Source: Terrabacter sp. 28
GTDB lineage: Bacteria; Actinomycetota; Actinomycetes; Actinomycetales; Dermatophilaceae
Reading direction: 5' to 3'
DNA length: 64,000 nucleotides
Assembly (NCBI GenBank): GCA_000955875.1
Contig: JYOE01000012.1
Coordinates: 56,187 to 120,186, forward strand
A program made the translations under genes and the position numbers. Shown one piece after another: positions 17,990 through 27,119 of the stretch (position 1 is its first letter; the number at the start of each line of letters is the position of its first letter). The notes under the pieces are model-generated. The model was not told where the DNA came from, ran no database searches, and saw only the letters and a program-made list of their open reading frames with translations.

Positions 17990-20920
17990 TCAGTAGCGCT
18001 CGCGGCCGCCGCGGTCGGTGAGGTTCCAGGCGTCCTCGGACTCCTCGTCGTCCTCGTCGACGGTGGGCGTCAGGTCGCCGGGCGTCCAGCGCGCGGACGG
18101 CACGGCCTGCGTGCTGTCGCCGTCGTAGTCGTCGCCCGACGCCCGCCGCTCGCCTCGCTCGGCCACGAGCGACGCGGTGCGCTGGGGCGACTGCGGGCCG
18201 TCCTCCGTCTCGCCCGTGCCCTCGTATGCCGTCGCGGCGTCGTCGGGCTCGTCGGCGACGTCGGCGGGCGACGCAGCGAACGGCCCGTCGTCGCTCGGCG
18301 GCTCGTCGGCGACCGGGTGCGGCACCTCGTCGCCACGCAGCAGCGCCAAGGTCTGTGGCAGGTCGTCGGGCCGCACGAGCACGTCGCGCGCCTTCGAGCC
18401 CTCGCTCGGGCCGACGACGCCGCGCGACTCGAGCAGGTCCATGAGCCGACCTGCCTTGGCGAAGCCGACGCGCAGCTTGCGCTGGAGCATCGACGTCGAC
18501 CCGAACTGGGTCGTCACGACGAGCTCGGTCGCCTGGAGCAGCACGTCGAGGTCGTCGCCGATGTCGTCGTCGATCTGCTTCTTCGGCGCGGCGACGGTGA
18601 CATCCTCGACGTAGTTCGGCTTGAGCTGCGTCGTGACGAACTTGACGACCTCGTGGATCTCGGACTCGTTGACCCACGCACCCTGCACACGCATCGGCTT
18701 GCTCGCGCCCATCGGGAGGAAGAGCGCGTCGCCCTGGCCGATGAGCTTCTCGGCGCCGGGCTGGTCGAGCACGACGCGCGAGTCGGCGAGCGAGGACGTC
18801 GCGAACGCCATGCGCGAGGGCACGTTGGCCTTGATGAGACCCGTCACGACGTCGACCGACGGGCGCTGGGTCGCGAGCACGAGGTGGATGCCGGCGGCGC
18901 GCGCGAGCTGCGTGATGCGCACGACCGACTCCTCGACGTCGCGCGGGGCGACCATCATGAGGTCGGCGAGCTCGTCGACGACGACGAGCAGGTACGGGTA
19001 GGTCGTGATCTGCCGCTCGGAGCCCGGCAGCGGCTTGACCTTGCCGGCACGCACCGCCTTGTTGAAGTCGTCGACGTGCTTGAACCCGAACGCCGCGAGG
19101 TCGTCGTAGCGCTGGTCCATCTCCTTGACGACCCAGGCGAGCGCCTCGGCGGCCTTCTTGGGGTTGGTGATGATCGGCGTGATGAGGTGCGGGATGCCTT
19201 CGTACGCCGTGAGCTCGACCCGTTTGGGGTCGACGAGGATGAGGCGCACCTCCTCCGGCGTCGCACGCATGAGGATCGAGGTGATCATCGAGTTGACGAA
19301 GCTCGACTTTCCGGAGCCCGTGGCGCCGGCGACGAGCAGGTGCGGCATCTTCGCGAGGTTGGCGATGACGTAGGCGCCCTCGACGTCCTTGCCGACACCC
19401 ATGACCATCGGGTGCTCGTTGGTGCGCGCGGTGTTGCTGCGCAGCACGTCGCCGAGCGACACGTTCTCGCGGTCGAGGTTCGGGATCTCGATGCCGATGG
19501 CCGACTTGCCCGGGATGGGGCTGAGGATGCGCACGTCGGCCGACGCGACGGCATACGCAATGTTCTTGGAGAGTGCGGTGACCCGCTCCACCTTGGTGCC
19601 GGAGCCGAGCTCGACCTCGTAGCGGGTGACCGTCGGGCCACGCGTGAAGCCGGTGACGGCAGCATCGATGTCGAACTGGTCGAAGACGTTGGTCAGCGAC
19701 TCGACGACGCGGTCGTTGGTCTCGCTGCGCGTCTTGTGAGGGGGACCCGGCGTCAGCATCGAGTGGTCGGGCAGCTGGTAGGTGATGTCGCCCCCGAGGC
19801 TGAGCTGCTCGACACGTGCCGGCATCTCCGACATGGGCGGCGGGATGAGCTCGGCCTTCGGGCCGACCTTGCCGGTGTCGGGGGCGCCGAGGGTCTTGGG
19901 GTCGGTGGCGTCGATCGCCTTCTCGCCACTGGGACGGGGCGCCAGCACACCCGGGGCCGTCGGACGCTTCTCGCCGGGACGCAGGCGGGTCGTGGGCTCG
20001 TCGTCGCCGCCCTTCTGCGCGGCCTGGCGGAAGGCCTCGTCACCGTCACGGTCGGAGAGGTCGACCGGCTTGCGACGGGCGCGCTTGAGCGCTGCCGTCG
20101 GGGCGTCCTCCGGCTCGGCGCCCGCCTCGTCGTGGTGGCCACGGTCGATGACGAGAGCCTTGAGCTGGTGCAGGCGCGTCGGGATCATGTTGACCGGCGT
20201 GGCCGTGATGACGAGCAGGCCGAAGATGCCGAGCAGGATGAGCAGGACGAGCGCGCCGTAGGACGACACCGCGGCCGCGAGGGGGCTCGAGGCGAGGAAG
20301 CCGAGGATGCCACCGGCGGCACGCATGCCGTCGGCGCCGTCGGGCGGGTTGGGGATGCCGTCCGCCAGGTGCGCCAGACCGCAGGCCGCGAAGGTCAGCG
20401 CGATGGTGCCGACGACGACGCGGTTGGTCGTCGCCTCGTCCTGCGGGGCGCGCAGCATGCGCAGGCCGAGGGCGAGCAGGACGAGCGGGACGGCATACGC
20501 GACGCGTCCGAAGGTGCCGGCGAAGACGGCGTGCACGATCTGGCCGAACGTGCCGGCGACGCCCCACCACTCGCGGGCCGCCACGACGACGGCGAGCGCG
20601 ATGAGGGCGAAACCGATGCCGTCGCGACGGTGCTCGGGCTCGAGGTCGGCAGCGCTGTGGCCGACGCGTCGCACCGCTCCCCCGGCCATGTGGGAGACGC
20701 CCATCCAGGTGCTTCGCATCGCGCTGAGCGGGAAGGGCAGCCCGCCGTCACGGGTCTTGCGGGCGGGCTTGGCCGGCGGCTTGCGCGCGGCGGGCTTGCG
20801 CTGCGCGGGCCGGGACGAGCGGGCGGCCGGCGGGCGCGACGTGGTGCTGCCGGTCGCCCCCTTGGCCCGTGTGGCCGCGGCGGTGCTCGAGCGTTGGCTG
20901 CTGGACGGACGAGACCCCAT
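17990..20920 (-). CDS. ftsK: DNA translocase FtsK/SpoIIIE
   Basis: FtsK pumps DNA toward XerCD/dif at the division septum. The 976-residue protein has a basic Ser/Pro/Ala-rich N-terminus, about four membrane helices (roughly 101-242), a long acidic linker, then the RecA-like motor with Walker A GATGSGKS at 532-539, LILVDPKRVELTAYEGIPHL and VVVDELADLMM (Walker B), and IHLVLATQRPSVDVVTG. The C-terminal gamma winged helix follows (LQRKLRVGFAKAGRLMDLLE). I chose the ATG at 20920 (MGSRPSSS); the frame stays open 29 codons further but without family sequence. A TACGGT -10 candidate 6 bases upstream suggests a leaderless transcript. It faces kdpE. Confidence 0.95.
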   Translation of the reverse strand: MGSRPSSSQRSSTAAATRAKGATGSTTSRPPAARSSRPAQRKPAARKPPAKPARKTRDGGLPFPLSAMRSTWMGVSHMAGGAVRRVGHSAADLEPEHRRDGIGFALIALAVVVAAREWWGVAGTFGQIVHAVFAGTFGRVAYAVPLVLLALGLRMLRAPQDEATTNRVVVGTIALTFAACGLAHLADGIPNPPDGADGMRAAGGILGFLASSPLAAAVSSYGALVLLILLGIFGLLVITATPVNMIPTRLHQLKALVIDRGHHDEAGAEPEDAPTAALKRARRKPVDLSDRDGDEAFRQAAQKGGDDEPTTRLRPGEKRPTAPGVLAPRPSGEKAIDATDPKTLGAPDTGKVGPKAELIPPPMSEMPARVEQLSLGGDITYQLPDHSMLTPGPPHKTRSETNDRVVESLTNVFDQFDIDAAVTGFTRGPTVTRYEVELGSGTKVERVTALSKNIAYAVASADVRILSPIPGKSAIGIEIPNLDRENVSLGDVLRSNTARTNEHPMVMGVGKDVEGAYVIANLAKMPHLLVAGATGSGKSSFVNSMITSILMRATPEEVRLILVDPKRVELTAYEGIPHLITPIITNPKKAAEALAWVVKEMDQRYDDLAAFGFKHVDDFNKAVRAGKVKPLPGSERQITTYPYLLVVVDELADLMMVAPRDVEESVVRITQLARAAGIHLVLATQRPSVDVVTGLIKANVPSRMAFATSSLADSRVVLDQPGAEKLIGQGDALFLPMGASKPMRVQGAWVNESEIHEVVKFVTTQLKPNYVEDVTVAAPKKQIDDDIGDDLDVLLQATELVVTTQFGSTSMLQRKLRVGFAKAGRLMDLLESRGVVGPSEGSKARDVLVRPDDLPQTLALLRGDEVPHPVADEPPSDDGPFAASPADVADEPDDAATAYEGTGETEDGPQSPQRTASLVAERGERRASGDDYDGDSTQAVPSARWTPGDLTPTVDEDDEESEDAWNLTDRGGRERY

Positions 20921-21050
20921 GGTCGCACCGTACGTGAAGGCACCTCTGAACTCACGCGTCACACGCGCAACAGCGGCACATGGGTCAGAACACGAGCCCG
21001 CCATCACGGGTCGAGGCCGTCTCAGATGCCGACATCCGCGGACCGGAGGG

Positions 21051-21079
21051 TGGACAGGCCGAGAGGGGCCGCCCTATCT
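21051..21079 (+). promoter_or_regulatory. Sigma-70-type promoter of the SAM riboswitch transcript
   Basis: TGGACA at 21051-21056 and CTATCT at 21074-21079 are separated by 17 bases, close to the TTGACA-N17-TATAAT ideal. Transcription would start near 21086, right at the 5' edge of the riboswitch, which supports both calls. Confidence 0.6.
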
Positions 21080-21085
21080 TCGATG

Positions 21086-21240
21086 CCAGGTCATGAGTGC
21101 CAGTGACAAGCCCCGGCTCGCTGGCCAGCAACCCTCCTCCGCGGTGGGGTGCTCCGGGTGACGACCAGGTCGACCCCGATCAGCTCGAGAGATCCAGCTC
21201 GTGCGATCGCGGCCGGCAAGCGCGGACCTGCATCCGGTGG
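21086..21240 (+). promoter_or_regulatory. SAM-IV type S-adenosylmethionine riboswitch
   Basis: The core at 21089-21166 has the SAM-I/SAM-IV layout: an outer helix GGTC (21089) with GACC (21163-21166), then ATGAGTGCCAG, AAGCCCCGGCTCGCTGGCCAGCAACCCTCC split across the internal loops, and GCGGTGGGGTGCTCCGGGTGACGACC. Together with a structured 3' extension (GATCCAGCTC, GCGGCCGGCAAGCGCGGACC) this resembles the actinobacterial SAM-IV class rather than classic S-box RNA. The SAM-I/IV variant is the main alternative. It ends shortly before the GGAG of the class V enzyme gene, so translational or attenuating control by SAM is likely. Confidence 0.85.
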
Positions 21241-21267
21241 GTCCCTCGGTCCTCCAGGAGCACTCTC

Positions 21268-22653
21268 ATGTCGGTCCTTCCCAGCACCTCCCTCTGTGGT
21301 GGCGCCCCCGCCCCCGTCGTCCGGACCCGCGCGTTGCACGTCGTCCCCGAGGCCGCTTCGCTGCCCGCGGTCGTCGGCGCAGGACTGCGGGTGCCGACGC
21401 TCAGCGGCGACACGGCATACGCGAACCTCGACCACGCCGCGTCGACCCCCGCGCTCGAGACGGTCAGGGCGGCGGTCGACCGGGCCCTCGAGACGTACTC
21501 ATCCGTGCACCGGGGCGCCGGCTTCGCCTCACGCCTGACGAGCGCCTGGTACGAGCAGGCTCGCGCCGAGGTGGCCTCGTTCGTCGGGGCTCGCGCGGAC
21601 GACTCGGTCGTCTTCACCCGCACGACGACCGACTCGTGGGCGCTGCTGAGCAAGGCGCTGCCGAGCCGCACGACCGTCTTCGTCTTCGGCACCGAGCACC
21701 ACTCGACGCTGCTGCCCTGGGGGCGCTTCCGCACCGTGCGGCTGCCCGTGCCCCAGACCGTCGAGGACGCCCGCGCGCTGCTCGAGGAGGCCCTGAACGA
21801 CCACCCCTCGCGGCACCGCCTCGTCGTGCTCACCGCGGCCTCGAACGTCACCGGCGAGGTGTGGCCGATCGAGCGCTTCGCCACGCTGGCCCACGACCAC
21901 GGCGCCCGCATCGCCGTCGACGCCGCCCAGCTCTCGGCCCACCGCCGGATCGACCTCGCCGGCTGGGACGCCGACTACGTCGCGTTCTCCGGCCACAAGA
22001 CGTACGCCCCCTACGGCGCAGGCGTGCTGGCCGGTCGCTCCGACTGGCTCGATGCCGGCAGCCCCTACCTGCTCGGAGGCGGCGCGACGCGCTCGGTCAC
22101 CGAGGAGGGCACGACGTGGGCCACCGGTCCCGCTCGGCACGAGGGCGGCAGCCCCAACGTCATCGGCGCGATCGCCCTGGCCGCCGCGTGCGCCACGATC
22201 AGCCGTCACCGCGACGCCATCGAGGCCCACGAGGAGCAGCTGCTCGAGCGGCTGACGACCGGACTCGGCGAGGTGCCGGGCGTCGAGCTGCTCTCGATCT
22301 TCGGCGAGGACCACGACCGCGTCGGCGTCGTCGCGTTCACCGTCGACGGCTGGGACTCGTCGCTCGTGTCGCAGGTGCTGTCGGTCGAACACGGCATCGG
22401 CGTGCGCGACGGCAAGTTCTGCGCCCACCTGCTCGTCGACGAGCTGCTCGAGGACCCGTGGGGCGAGCGCTCGGGCACCGCGGTGCGCGCGAGCATCGGC
22501 CTCGGCTCGACGCTCGAGGGCGTCGACCGCCTCGTGTCGGCCGTCGCCGGGCTCGTCGCGCAGGGCCCCTCGGCCGACTGGACCCTCACCGAGTCGGGCT
22601 GGGCCGTCGACGGCACCGACCCGCGCGACGTCGAGGTCGAGCGTCCCTGGTGA
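21268..22653 (+). CDS. Class V aminotransferase-fold PLP enzyme (cysteine desulfurase-like)
   Basis: A 461-residue fold-type I PLP enzyme. The N-terminal substrate region YANLDHAASTPALE (51-64) and HRGAGFASRLTS resemble the SufS/NifS group. The cofactor residues are H145 (GTEHHST), D218 (AVDAAQ) and the PLP lysine K244 (FSGHKTYAPYGAG). I do not see the mobile-loop cysteine placed as in true desulfurases (KFCAHLLVDE at about residue 387 is the nearest), so the reaction is uncertain. A SAM riboswitch directly upstream ties expression to methionine/SAM status and argues for a role in sulfur amino acid metabolism. The ATG at 21268 is preceded by CAGGAG. Confidence 0.85.
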   Translation: MSVLPSTSLCGGAPAPVVRTRALHVVPEAASLPAVVGAGLRVPTLSGDTAYANLDHAASTPALETVRAAVDRALETYSSVHRGAGFASRLTSAWYEQARAEVASFVGARADDSVVFTRTTTDSWALLSKALPSRTTVFVFGTEHHSTLLPWGRFRTVRLPVPQTVEDARALLEEALNDHPSRHRLVVLTAASNVTGEVWPIERFATLAHDHGARIAVDAAQLSAHRRIDLAGWDADYVAFSGHKTYAPYGAGVLAGRSDWLDAGSPYLLGGGATRSVTEEGTTWATGPARHEGGSPNVIGAIALAAACATISRHRDAIEAHEEQLLERLTTGLGEVPGVELLSIFGEDHDRVGVVAFTVDGWDSSLVSQVLSVEHGIGVRDGKFCAHLLVDELLEDPWGERSGTAVRASIGLGSTLEGVDRLVSAVAGLVAQGPSADWTLTESGWAVDGTDPRDVEVERPW

Positions 22654-22692
22654 CCCCGTCAGCCGCCGTAGGCCGGTCGGCTGCAGGGCCGC

Positions 22693-23754
22693 TCAGCGCT
22701 TGGGCAGGGCGTAGCCGGCCCACACCGCGGCGTGGTCGGCGCGGTTGACGGCGACCTGACCCGCCGAGACGACGGTGAGCCCTCGGCTCAGCAGGTGGTC
22801 GAGCTGCACGAAGGCGGGCAGGCGGTTGCCCGCGAAGGGCCACGTGCGCACCCATCCCTGCCCGTCGGTGCGCTGCGCGTCGGCAAGGCCCGCGGCCACG
22901 TCACGCATCGCCGGATGGCCGAACGACGCGTTGAAGTCTCCCGCCATGACGACGGGCTCGTCGCCGTCGAGTCGCTCCTTCCAGGACCGGAGCGCCTGGA
23001 GCCCGGCACGCCACTCGACGGTGTCACCACGCAGCGGAGCCGTCGGGTGGGCGACCTTGAGGCGCACGGTCCCCTTCGGCGTCGTGACGTCGAGCTCGGG
23101 CTGGACGCTCTGCGTGGCCTCCACGGCCGGGTCGGTGCCCGCACTGCGCACCGAGAGCGGGTAGCGCGACAGGACCATCGTGCCGCTGGAGGTGCTCGGC
23201 CGCGCGGCCCCCTCACGGTGCGTGAAGTAGTCGCCGGCACCCTCGGCGTCGAGCCGCTGCATCAGGGCGGGCGTCGCCTCGACGAGCACCAGCACGTCGA
23301 CGGAGTGGAAGCGCACGGCGTCCATGAGCTGGTTCACGTTGGCGGAGCCGATCCAGACGTTCGCCGACATGACGGTGAGGTCGGGCTCGACCTTCGGTGA
23401 CGACGACGCCCGGAACGCCGGAGCCGCCACGGTGACCGCCACGGCCAGTGCGATGACGACGGGGGCCGCCATGACCCACCGACGCCCCACGAGGGTCGCC
23501 ACGAGGAGCAGACCCAGCCCGATCAGCACGAAGGGCCCGGCGGTCTGCAGCACGACGACGACGTATGCCGTCGAGTCGAGCCAGCGCAGCGCCCCCACCG
23601 CGACCAGGACGAGCAGGACGATCGCGATGGCGGCGTCGAGCCAGCGATGGCGGCGCCGCCGCGGGGACGGGCGCGACGGCTCGGCGCCGACCGGTCCGTC
23701 GGGCTCGTCGGGACGACTTGCCGGAGCCGCCCCGCCGACCTGCTGCACCGTCAC
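22693..23754 (-). CDS. Endonuclease/exonuclease/phosphatase family membrane protein
   Basis: A 353-residue protein. Three membrane segments (about 38-59, 66-90, 92-113) anchor an extracytoplasmic EEP domain. Domain motifs are LTVMSANVWIGSANVNQLMD (start, Asn ligand), DVLVLVEATP (catalytic Glu), VVMAGDFNASFGHPAM (Asp/Asn) and the end motifs QLDHLLS and NRADHAAVWA (His base). Such exported actinobacterial EEP proteins may act on extracellular DNA or phospholipids; the substrate here is unknown. The start lies one base from the rnj stop, so it is the downstream gene of an rnj transcript. An about 38-base gap separates it from the convergent PLP enzyme gene. Confidence 0.85.
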   Translation of the reverse strand: MTVQQVGGAAPASRPDEPDGPVGAEPSRPSPRRRRHRWLDAAIAIVLLVLVAVGALRWLDSTAYVVVVLQTAGPFVLIGLGLLLVATLVGRRWVMAAPVVIALAVAVTVAAPAFRASSSPKVEPDLTVMSANVWIGSANVNQLMDAVRFHSVDVLVLVEATPALMQRLDAEGAGDYFTHREGAARPSTSSGTMVLSRYPLSVRSAGTDPAVEATQSVQPELDVTTPKGTVRLKVAHPTAPLRGDTVEWRAGLQALRSWKERLDGDEPVVMAGDFNASFGHPAMRDVAAGLADAQRTDGQGWVRTWPFAGNRLPAFVQLDHLLSRGLTVVSAGQVAVNRADHAAVWAGYALPKR

Positions 23755-23755
23755 G

Positions 23756-25441
23756 TCAGGCCTGCAGCACGACCGGGATGATCATCGGCCGACGGCGGAT
23801 CTTGCCACCGACCCAGGAGCCCACGGCCCGGCGTACGACCTGCTGGAGCTGCTGGTCGTCGCGCACCCCGTTGGCGACGGCCTCCTCGACGGCCCGCTCG
23901 ACCTTGGGGATGACCTGCTGGAAGATCTCCTCGTCCTCGACGAAGCCGCGGGCGGTGATCTCGGGGCCGCTCGCGATCTTGCCGGTGGCTGCGTCGAGCA
24001 CGACGATGCACGTGATGAAGCCCTCGTCGCGCAGGATGCGCCGGTCCTTCAGCAGCGCCTCGTCGGCACCGCCCACGCTGCTGCCGTCGACGTAGACGTA
24101 GCCGCACTCGACGACGCCGGCGACCGACGCGTGGCCGTCGACGAGGTCGACGACGACGCCGTCCTCGGCGAGCACGACGTTGTCGGGGTGGACGCCGGAC
24201 TGGATGGCGAGCTGGGCGTTGGCGTGCATGTGGCGCCACTCGCCGTGGACCGGGAGCACGTTGCGCGGCTTGACGATGTTGTAGCAGTAGAGCAGCTCGC
24301 CGGCGCTGGCGTGACCGGAGACGTGCACCTTCGCGTTGCCCTTGTGCACGACGTTCGCGCCCAGGCGCATGAGGCCGTTGATGATGCGGTAGACGGCGTT
24401 CTCGTTGCCGGGGATGAGGCTGCTCGCGAGCAGGACCGTGTCACCCGGACCCACGTCGATGCGGTGGTCGCGGTTGGCCATGCGCGAGAGCGCCGCCATC
24501 GGCTCGCCCTGCGAACCCGTGCAGATGAGGACGAGCTCGTCGTCGCGCAGGCTGTCGATCTTCTTGATGTCGATGAGGATGCCGTCGGGCACCTTCAGGT
24601 AGCCGAGCTCGGAGGCGATGCCCATGTTGCGCACCATGGAGCGGCCGACCATGGCGACCTTGCGGCCGGCCTTCTCGGCGGCGTCGAGCACCTGCTGGAC
24701 GCGGTGCACGTGGCTGCTGAAGCAGGCGACGATGATGCGTCGCTCGGCGTGGCGGAAGACCTTGTCGATGGCCGGCGCGATCTCGAGCTCGGGCGTGGTG
24801 AACCCGGGCACGTCGGCGTTGGTCGAGTCGGTGAGGAAGAGGTCGACGCCCTCCTCGCCGAGACGGGCGAAGGCTCGCAGGTCGGTCAGGCGCCCGTCGA
24901 GCGGCAGCTGGTCCATCTTGAAGTCGCCGGTGTGCAGCAGCGTGCCGGCCTCGGTGCGCACGAAGACGGCGAGCGCGTCGGGGATGGAGTGGTTGACCGC
25001 GACGAACTCGAGGTCGAAGACGCCGAGCCGCTCGCGCTGCCCCTCACGGACCGCCATCGTGTACGGCCGGATGCGGTGCTCCTTGAGCTTCGCCTCGACG
25101 AGGGCGAGCGTGAGGGTCGAGCCGATGAGCGGGATGTCGCCCTTGAGCCGGAGCAGGTACGGGACCGCGCCGATGTGGTCCTCGTGGCCGTGGGTGAGGA
25201 CGATGGCCTCGATGTCGTCGAGACGGTCCTCGATGTAGCGGAAGTCCGGGAGGATGAGGTCGACGCCCGGGTGGTGGTCCTCGGGGAAGAGCACGCCGCA
25301 GTCGATGACGAGCAGCTTGCCCTTCGTCTCGACGACGGCCATGTTGCGGCCGACCTCGCCCAGCCCACCGAGTGCGACGACCCGCAGGCCGTTGTCGGGG
25401 AGGGCGGGTGGCGTGGTCAGCTCGGGGTGGGGATGGCTCAC
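23756..25441 (-). CDS. rnj: Ribonuclease J
   Basis: RNase J is a beta-CASP metallo-beta-lactamase RNase with 5'-3' exo- and endonuclease activity in mRNA decay and rRNA processing. The 561-residue protein has the zinc motif LTHGHEDHIGAVPY (HxHxDH, H84-H89), LLHTGDFKMDQ, FLTDSTNAD, the beta-CASP region (IIVACFSSHVHRVQQ, LICTGSQGEP) and VSGHASAGEL, followed by the C-terminal domain. Length fits single-RNase J actinobacteria. It sits upstream of dapA in the family-typical order; here dapA is transcribed first and the gap between them is about 65 bases. Confidence 0.96.
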   Translation of the reverse strand: MSHPHPELTTPPALPDNGLRVVALGGLGEVGRNMAVVETKGKLLVIDCGVLFPEDHHPGVDLILPDFRYIEDRLDDIEAIVLTHGHEDHIGAVPYLLRLKGDIPLIGSTLTLALVEAKLKEHRIRPYTMAVREGQRERLGVFDLEFVAVNHSIPDALAVFVRTEAGTLLHTGDFKMDQLPLDGRLTDLRAFARLGEEGVDLFLTDSTNADVPGFTTPELEIAPAIDKVFRHAERRIIVACFSSHVHRVQQVLDAAEKAGRKVAMVGRSMVRNMGIASELGYLKVPDGILIDIKKIDSLRDDELVLICTGSQGEPMAALSRMANRDHRIDVGPGDTVLLASSLIPGNENAVYRIINGLMRLGANVVHKGNAKVHVSGHASAGELLYCYNIVKPRNVLPVHGEWRHMHANAQLAIQSGVHPDNVVLAEDGVVVDLVDGHASVAGVVECGYVYVDGSSVGGADEALLKDRRILRDEGFITCIVVLDAATGKIASGPEITARGFVEDEEIFQQVIPKVERAVEEAVANGVRDDQQLQQVVRRAVGSWVGGKIRRRPMIIPVVLQA

Positions 25442-25506
25442 GGGTGTCCTGTCGTTGGGTGGTGCGCCCTGGCCGGCAACGACCGCGGGCAGAGGTCAGG
25501 CGACGG

Positions 25507-26391
25507 TCATCCGACCGCCGAGATGGCGTCGCGCACGAGCGCGGTCTGGGCGTCGTCGGCCTCGACGAGCGGCAGCCGCACGCCTGGGGAGGCGATGAGG
25601 CCCTGCACGGCGAGACCGGCCTTGGCCATGATCGCGCCCTGGGTCACGTTCATGACGGCGTTGACGAGCGGGGTGAGGCGGCGGTGGACGGCGCGGGCGT
25701 CGTCCCAGCGGCCCTCGACGACGGCGTCGGCCATCTCGCGGTATGCCGTGGGCGCGACCTGGGAGGTGACGCCGACGAAGCCGACGGCGCCGTTGACGAA
25801 GTGGCCGAGGTTCATCGCGTCGTCGCCGGAGTACCAGTCGAGCCCGGTCTCCTGCATCATCTCGCTGGCGAACCAGAGGTCACCGCGGGCGTCCTTGACC
25901 GCCGCGATGCGCTCGTGCCCGGCGATGCGCAGGTAGGTCTCTCGCGCGATGGCGATGCCCGACCGCCCGGGGATGTCGTAGAGCATGACGGGCAGGTCGC
26001 TCGAGTCGGCGATCGCCATGAAGTGCGCGACGAGCCCGGCCTGCGGCGGCTTGTTGTAGTACGGGGTGACCGCGAGCACCGCGTGGGCGCCCGCCTTGGC
26101 GGCGGCCTGGACCGACTCGATGCTCTTGGCGGTGTCGTTGCTGCCTGCGCCGGCGACGATGACGGCACGCTGCCCCACGGCGTCGACGACAGCACGGAGC
26201 AGCTCGTCCTTCTCGGCGGCCGACGTCGTCGGGGACTCGCCGGTGGTGCCGGAGATGACGAGGCCGTCGTGGCCGGCGTCGACGAGGTGGGTCGCGAGGC
26301 GCTGGGCGGCGCCGAGGTCCAGGGAACCGTCGGGCCGCATGGGCGTGACCATCGCCGAGAGAACACGTCCGAGGGCGGGTGCGTCAGCCAT
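25507..26391 (-). CDS. dapA: 4-hydroxy-tetrahydrodipicolinate synthase
   Basis: DapA condenses pyruvate with aspartate semialdehyde, the entry to lysine and diaminopimelate synthesis. The 294-residue TIM barrel has the class I aldolase features: GTTGESPT (48-55), Y138 with R143 (LYDIPGRSG), the Schiff-base lysine K166 (AAVKDARGD) and a late GVTSQVAP loop. Length is standard. The start is the ATG at 26391 (MADAPALGRVLSAMVTP). No obvious regulatory RNA precedes it. dapB lies about 11 kb away in this window. Confidence 0.96.
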   Translation of the reverse strand: MADAPALGRVLSAMVTPMRPDGSLDLGAAQRLATHLVDAGHDGLVISGTTGESPTTSAAEKDELLRAVVDAVGQRAVIVAGAGSNDTAKSIESVQAAAKAGAHAVLAVTPYYNKPPQAGLVAHFMAIADSSDLPVMLYDIPGRSGIAIARETYLRIAGHERIAAVKDARGDLWFASEMMQETGLDWYSGDDAMNLGHFVNGAVGFVGVTSQVAPTAYREMADAVVEGRWDDARAVHRRLTPLVNAVMNVTQGAIMAKAGLAVQGLIASPGVRLPLVEADDAQTALVRDAISAVG

Positions 26392-26498
26392 GGGGCCAAG
26401 GTTAGCGCCCCGTGCGCAGCGCGCTGGCGCGTGCCCACGTGACTGCCGCGACTCGACGTCACGCGCACCGTGACGGAGGCGCGTCCACCGACAGAAGA

Positions 26499-26540
26499 GG
26501 CGAGGCACTACTCGCTCGGGGGTCCGAGTAGTGCCTCGCC
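26499..26540. terminator. Perfect 16-bp hairpin downstream of dfrA
   Basis: GGCGAGGCACTACTCG (26499-26514) pairs perfectly with 26525-26540 around a 10-base loop. In the minus direction it lies 54 bases past the dfrA stop and is followed by TCTTCTGT, so it is most simply the dfrA-thyA terminator. It also lies about 110 bases upstream of the dapA start. Confidence 0.7.
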
Positions 26541-26593
26541 ACCCCCTACATCGCGACGGCGGCGCGGGCGTTACAGCCCTGCCGAAGTTTTTT

Positions 26594-27091
26594 TCAGCGA
26601 GCTTCCGGTGGGCGGGAAGAACGCTCGTACGTGACCCAGGCGAAGCCCGTCCTCGCCTCGCGCGACGTCTCGACCCAGTCCTCGGGATCGATCTCCGGGA
26701 AGGTGACCGAGCCCTCCGGGGACTGGTCGACCTCGGTGATGACCAGCCGGGCGACATACGGCAGGGCGAGGCGGTAGACCTCTCCCCCGCCGACGACGAA
26801 GACCTCCCCGTCGCCGGCCACGAGGTCGAGCGCCTCCTCGACGGAGTGGGCGACCTCGACACCGTCGTGGCTCCAGTCGCGACTGCGCGTGACGACGACG
26901 CTGCGCCGGCCGGGCAGCGCCCCCATCGAGTCGAAGGTGCGCCGCCCCATCACCATGGGATGGCCCATCGTCGTGCGCTTGAAGAACTTGAGGTCCTCCG
27001 ACAGGTGCCACGGCATCGTCTCGCCGTCGCCGATCACGCCGTTGCGGCCGACGGCGGCGATCATCGTGACGTTCGGTCGCACCTCGCTCAT
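26594..27091 (-). CDS. dfrA: Dihydrofolate reductase
   Basis: DfrA reduces dihydrofolate to tetrahydrofolate with NADPH. The 165-residue protein shows the canonical path: MIAAVGRNGVIGDGETMPWHLSEDLKFFKRTT split over the Met20 loop and the substrate helix, VMGRRTFDSMG (NADPH contact), SRDW and EVFVVGGGEVYRLALPYVARLVITEV. The acidic catalytic position is the second Glu/Asp of LSEDLKFFK. The gene follows thyA after a 28-base gap, the usual pairing, because ThyA generates the dihydrofolate that DfrA recycles. Confidence 0.96.
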   Translation of the reverse strand: MSEVRPNVTMIAAVGRNGVIGDGETMPWHLSEDLKFFKRTTMGHPMVMGRRTFDSMGALPGRRSVVVTRSRDWSHDGVEVAHSVEEALDLVAGDGEVFVVGGGEVYRLALPYVARLVITEVDQSPEGSVTFPEIDPEDWVETSREARTGFAWVTYERSSRPPEAR

Positions 27092-27119
27092 GCGGCCAAG
27101 GCTCCCAGACGCCCCACGC

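Noticed and set aside
22660..22683. Terminator CAGCCG/CGGCTG between the PLP enzyme and EEP genes
   Set aside because: Only 6 bp with a 12-base loop, too weak to list.
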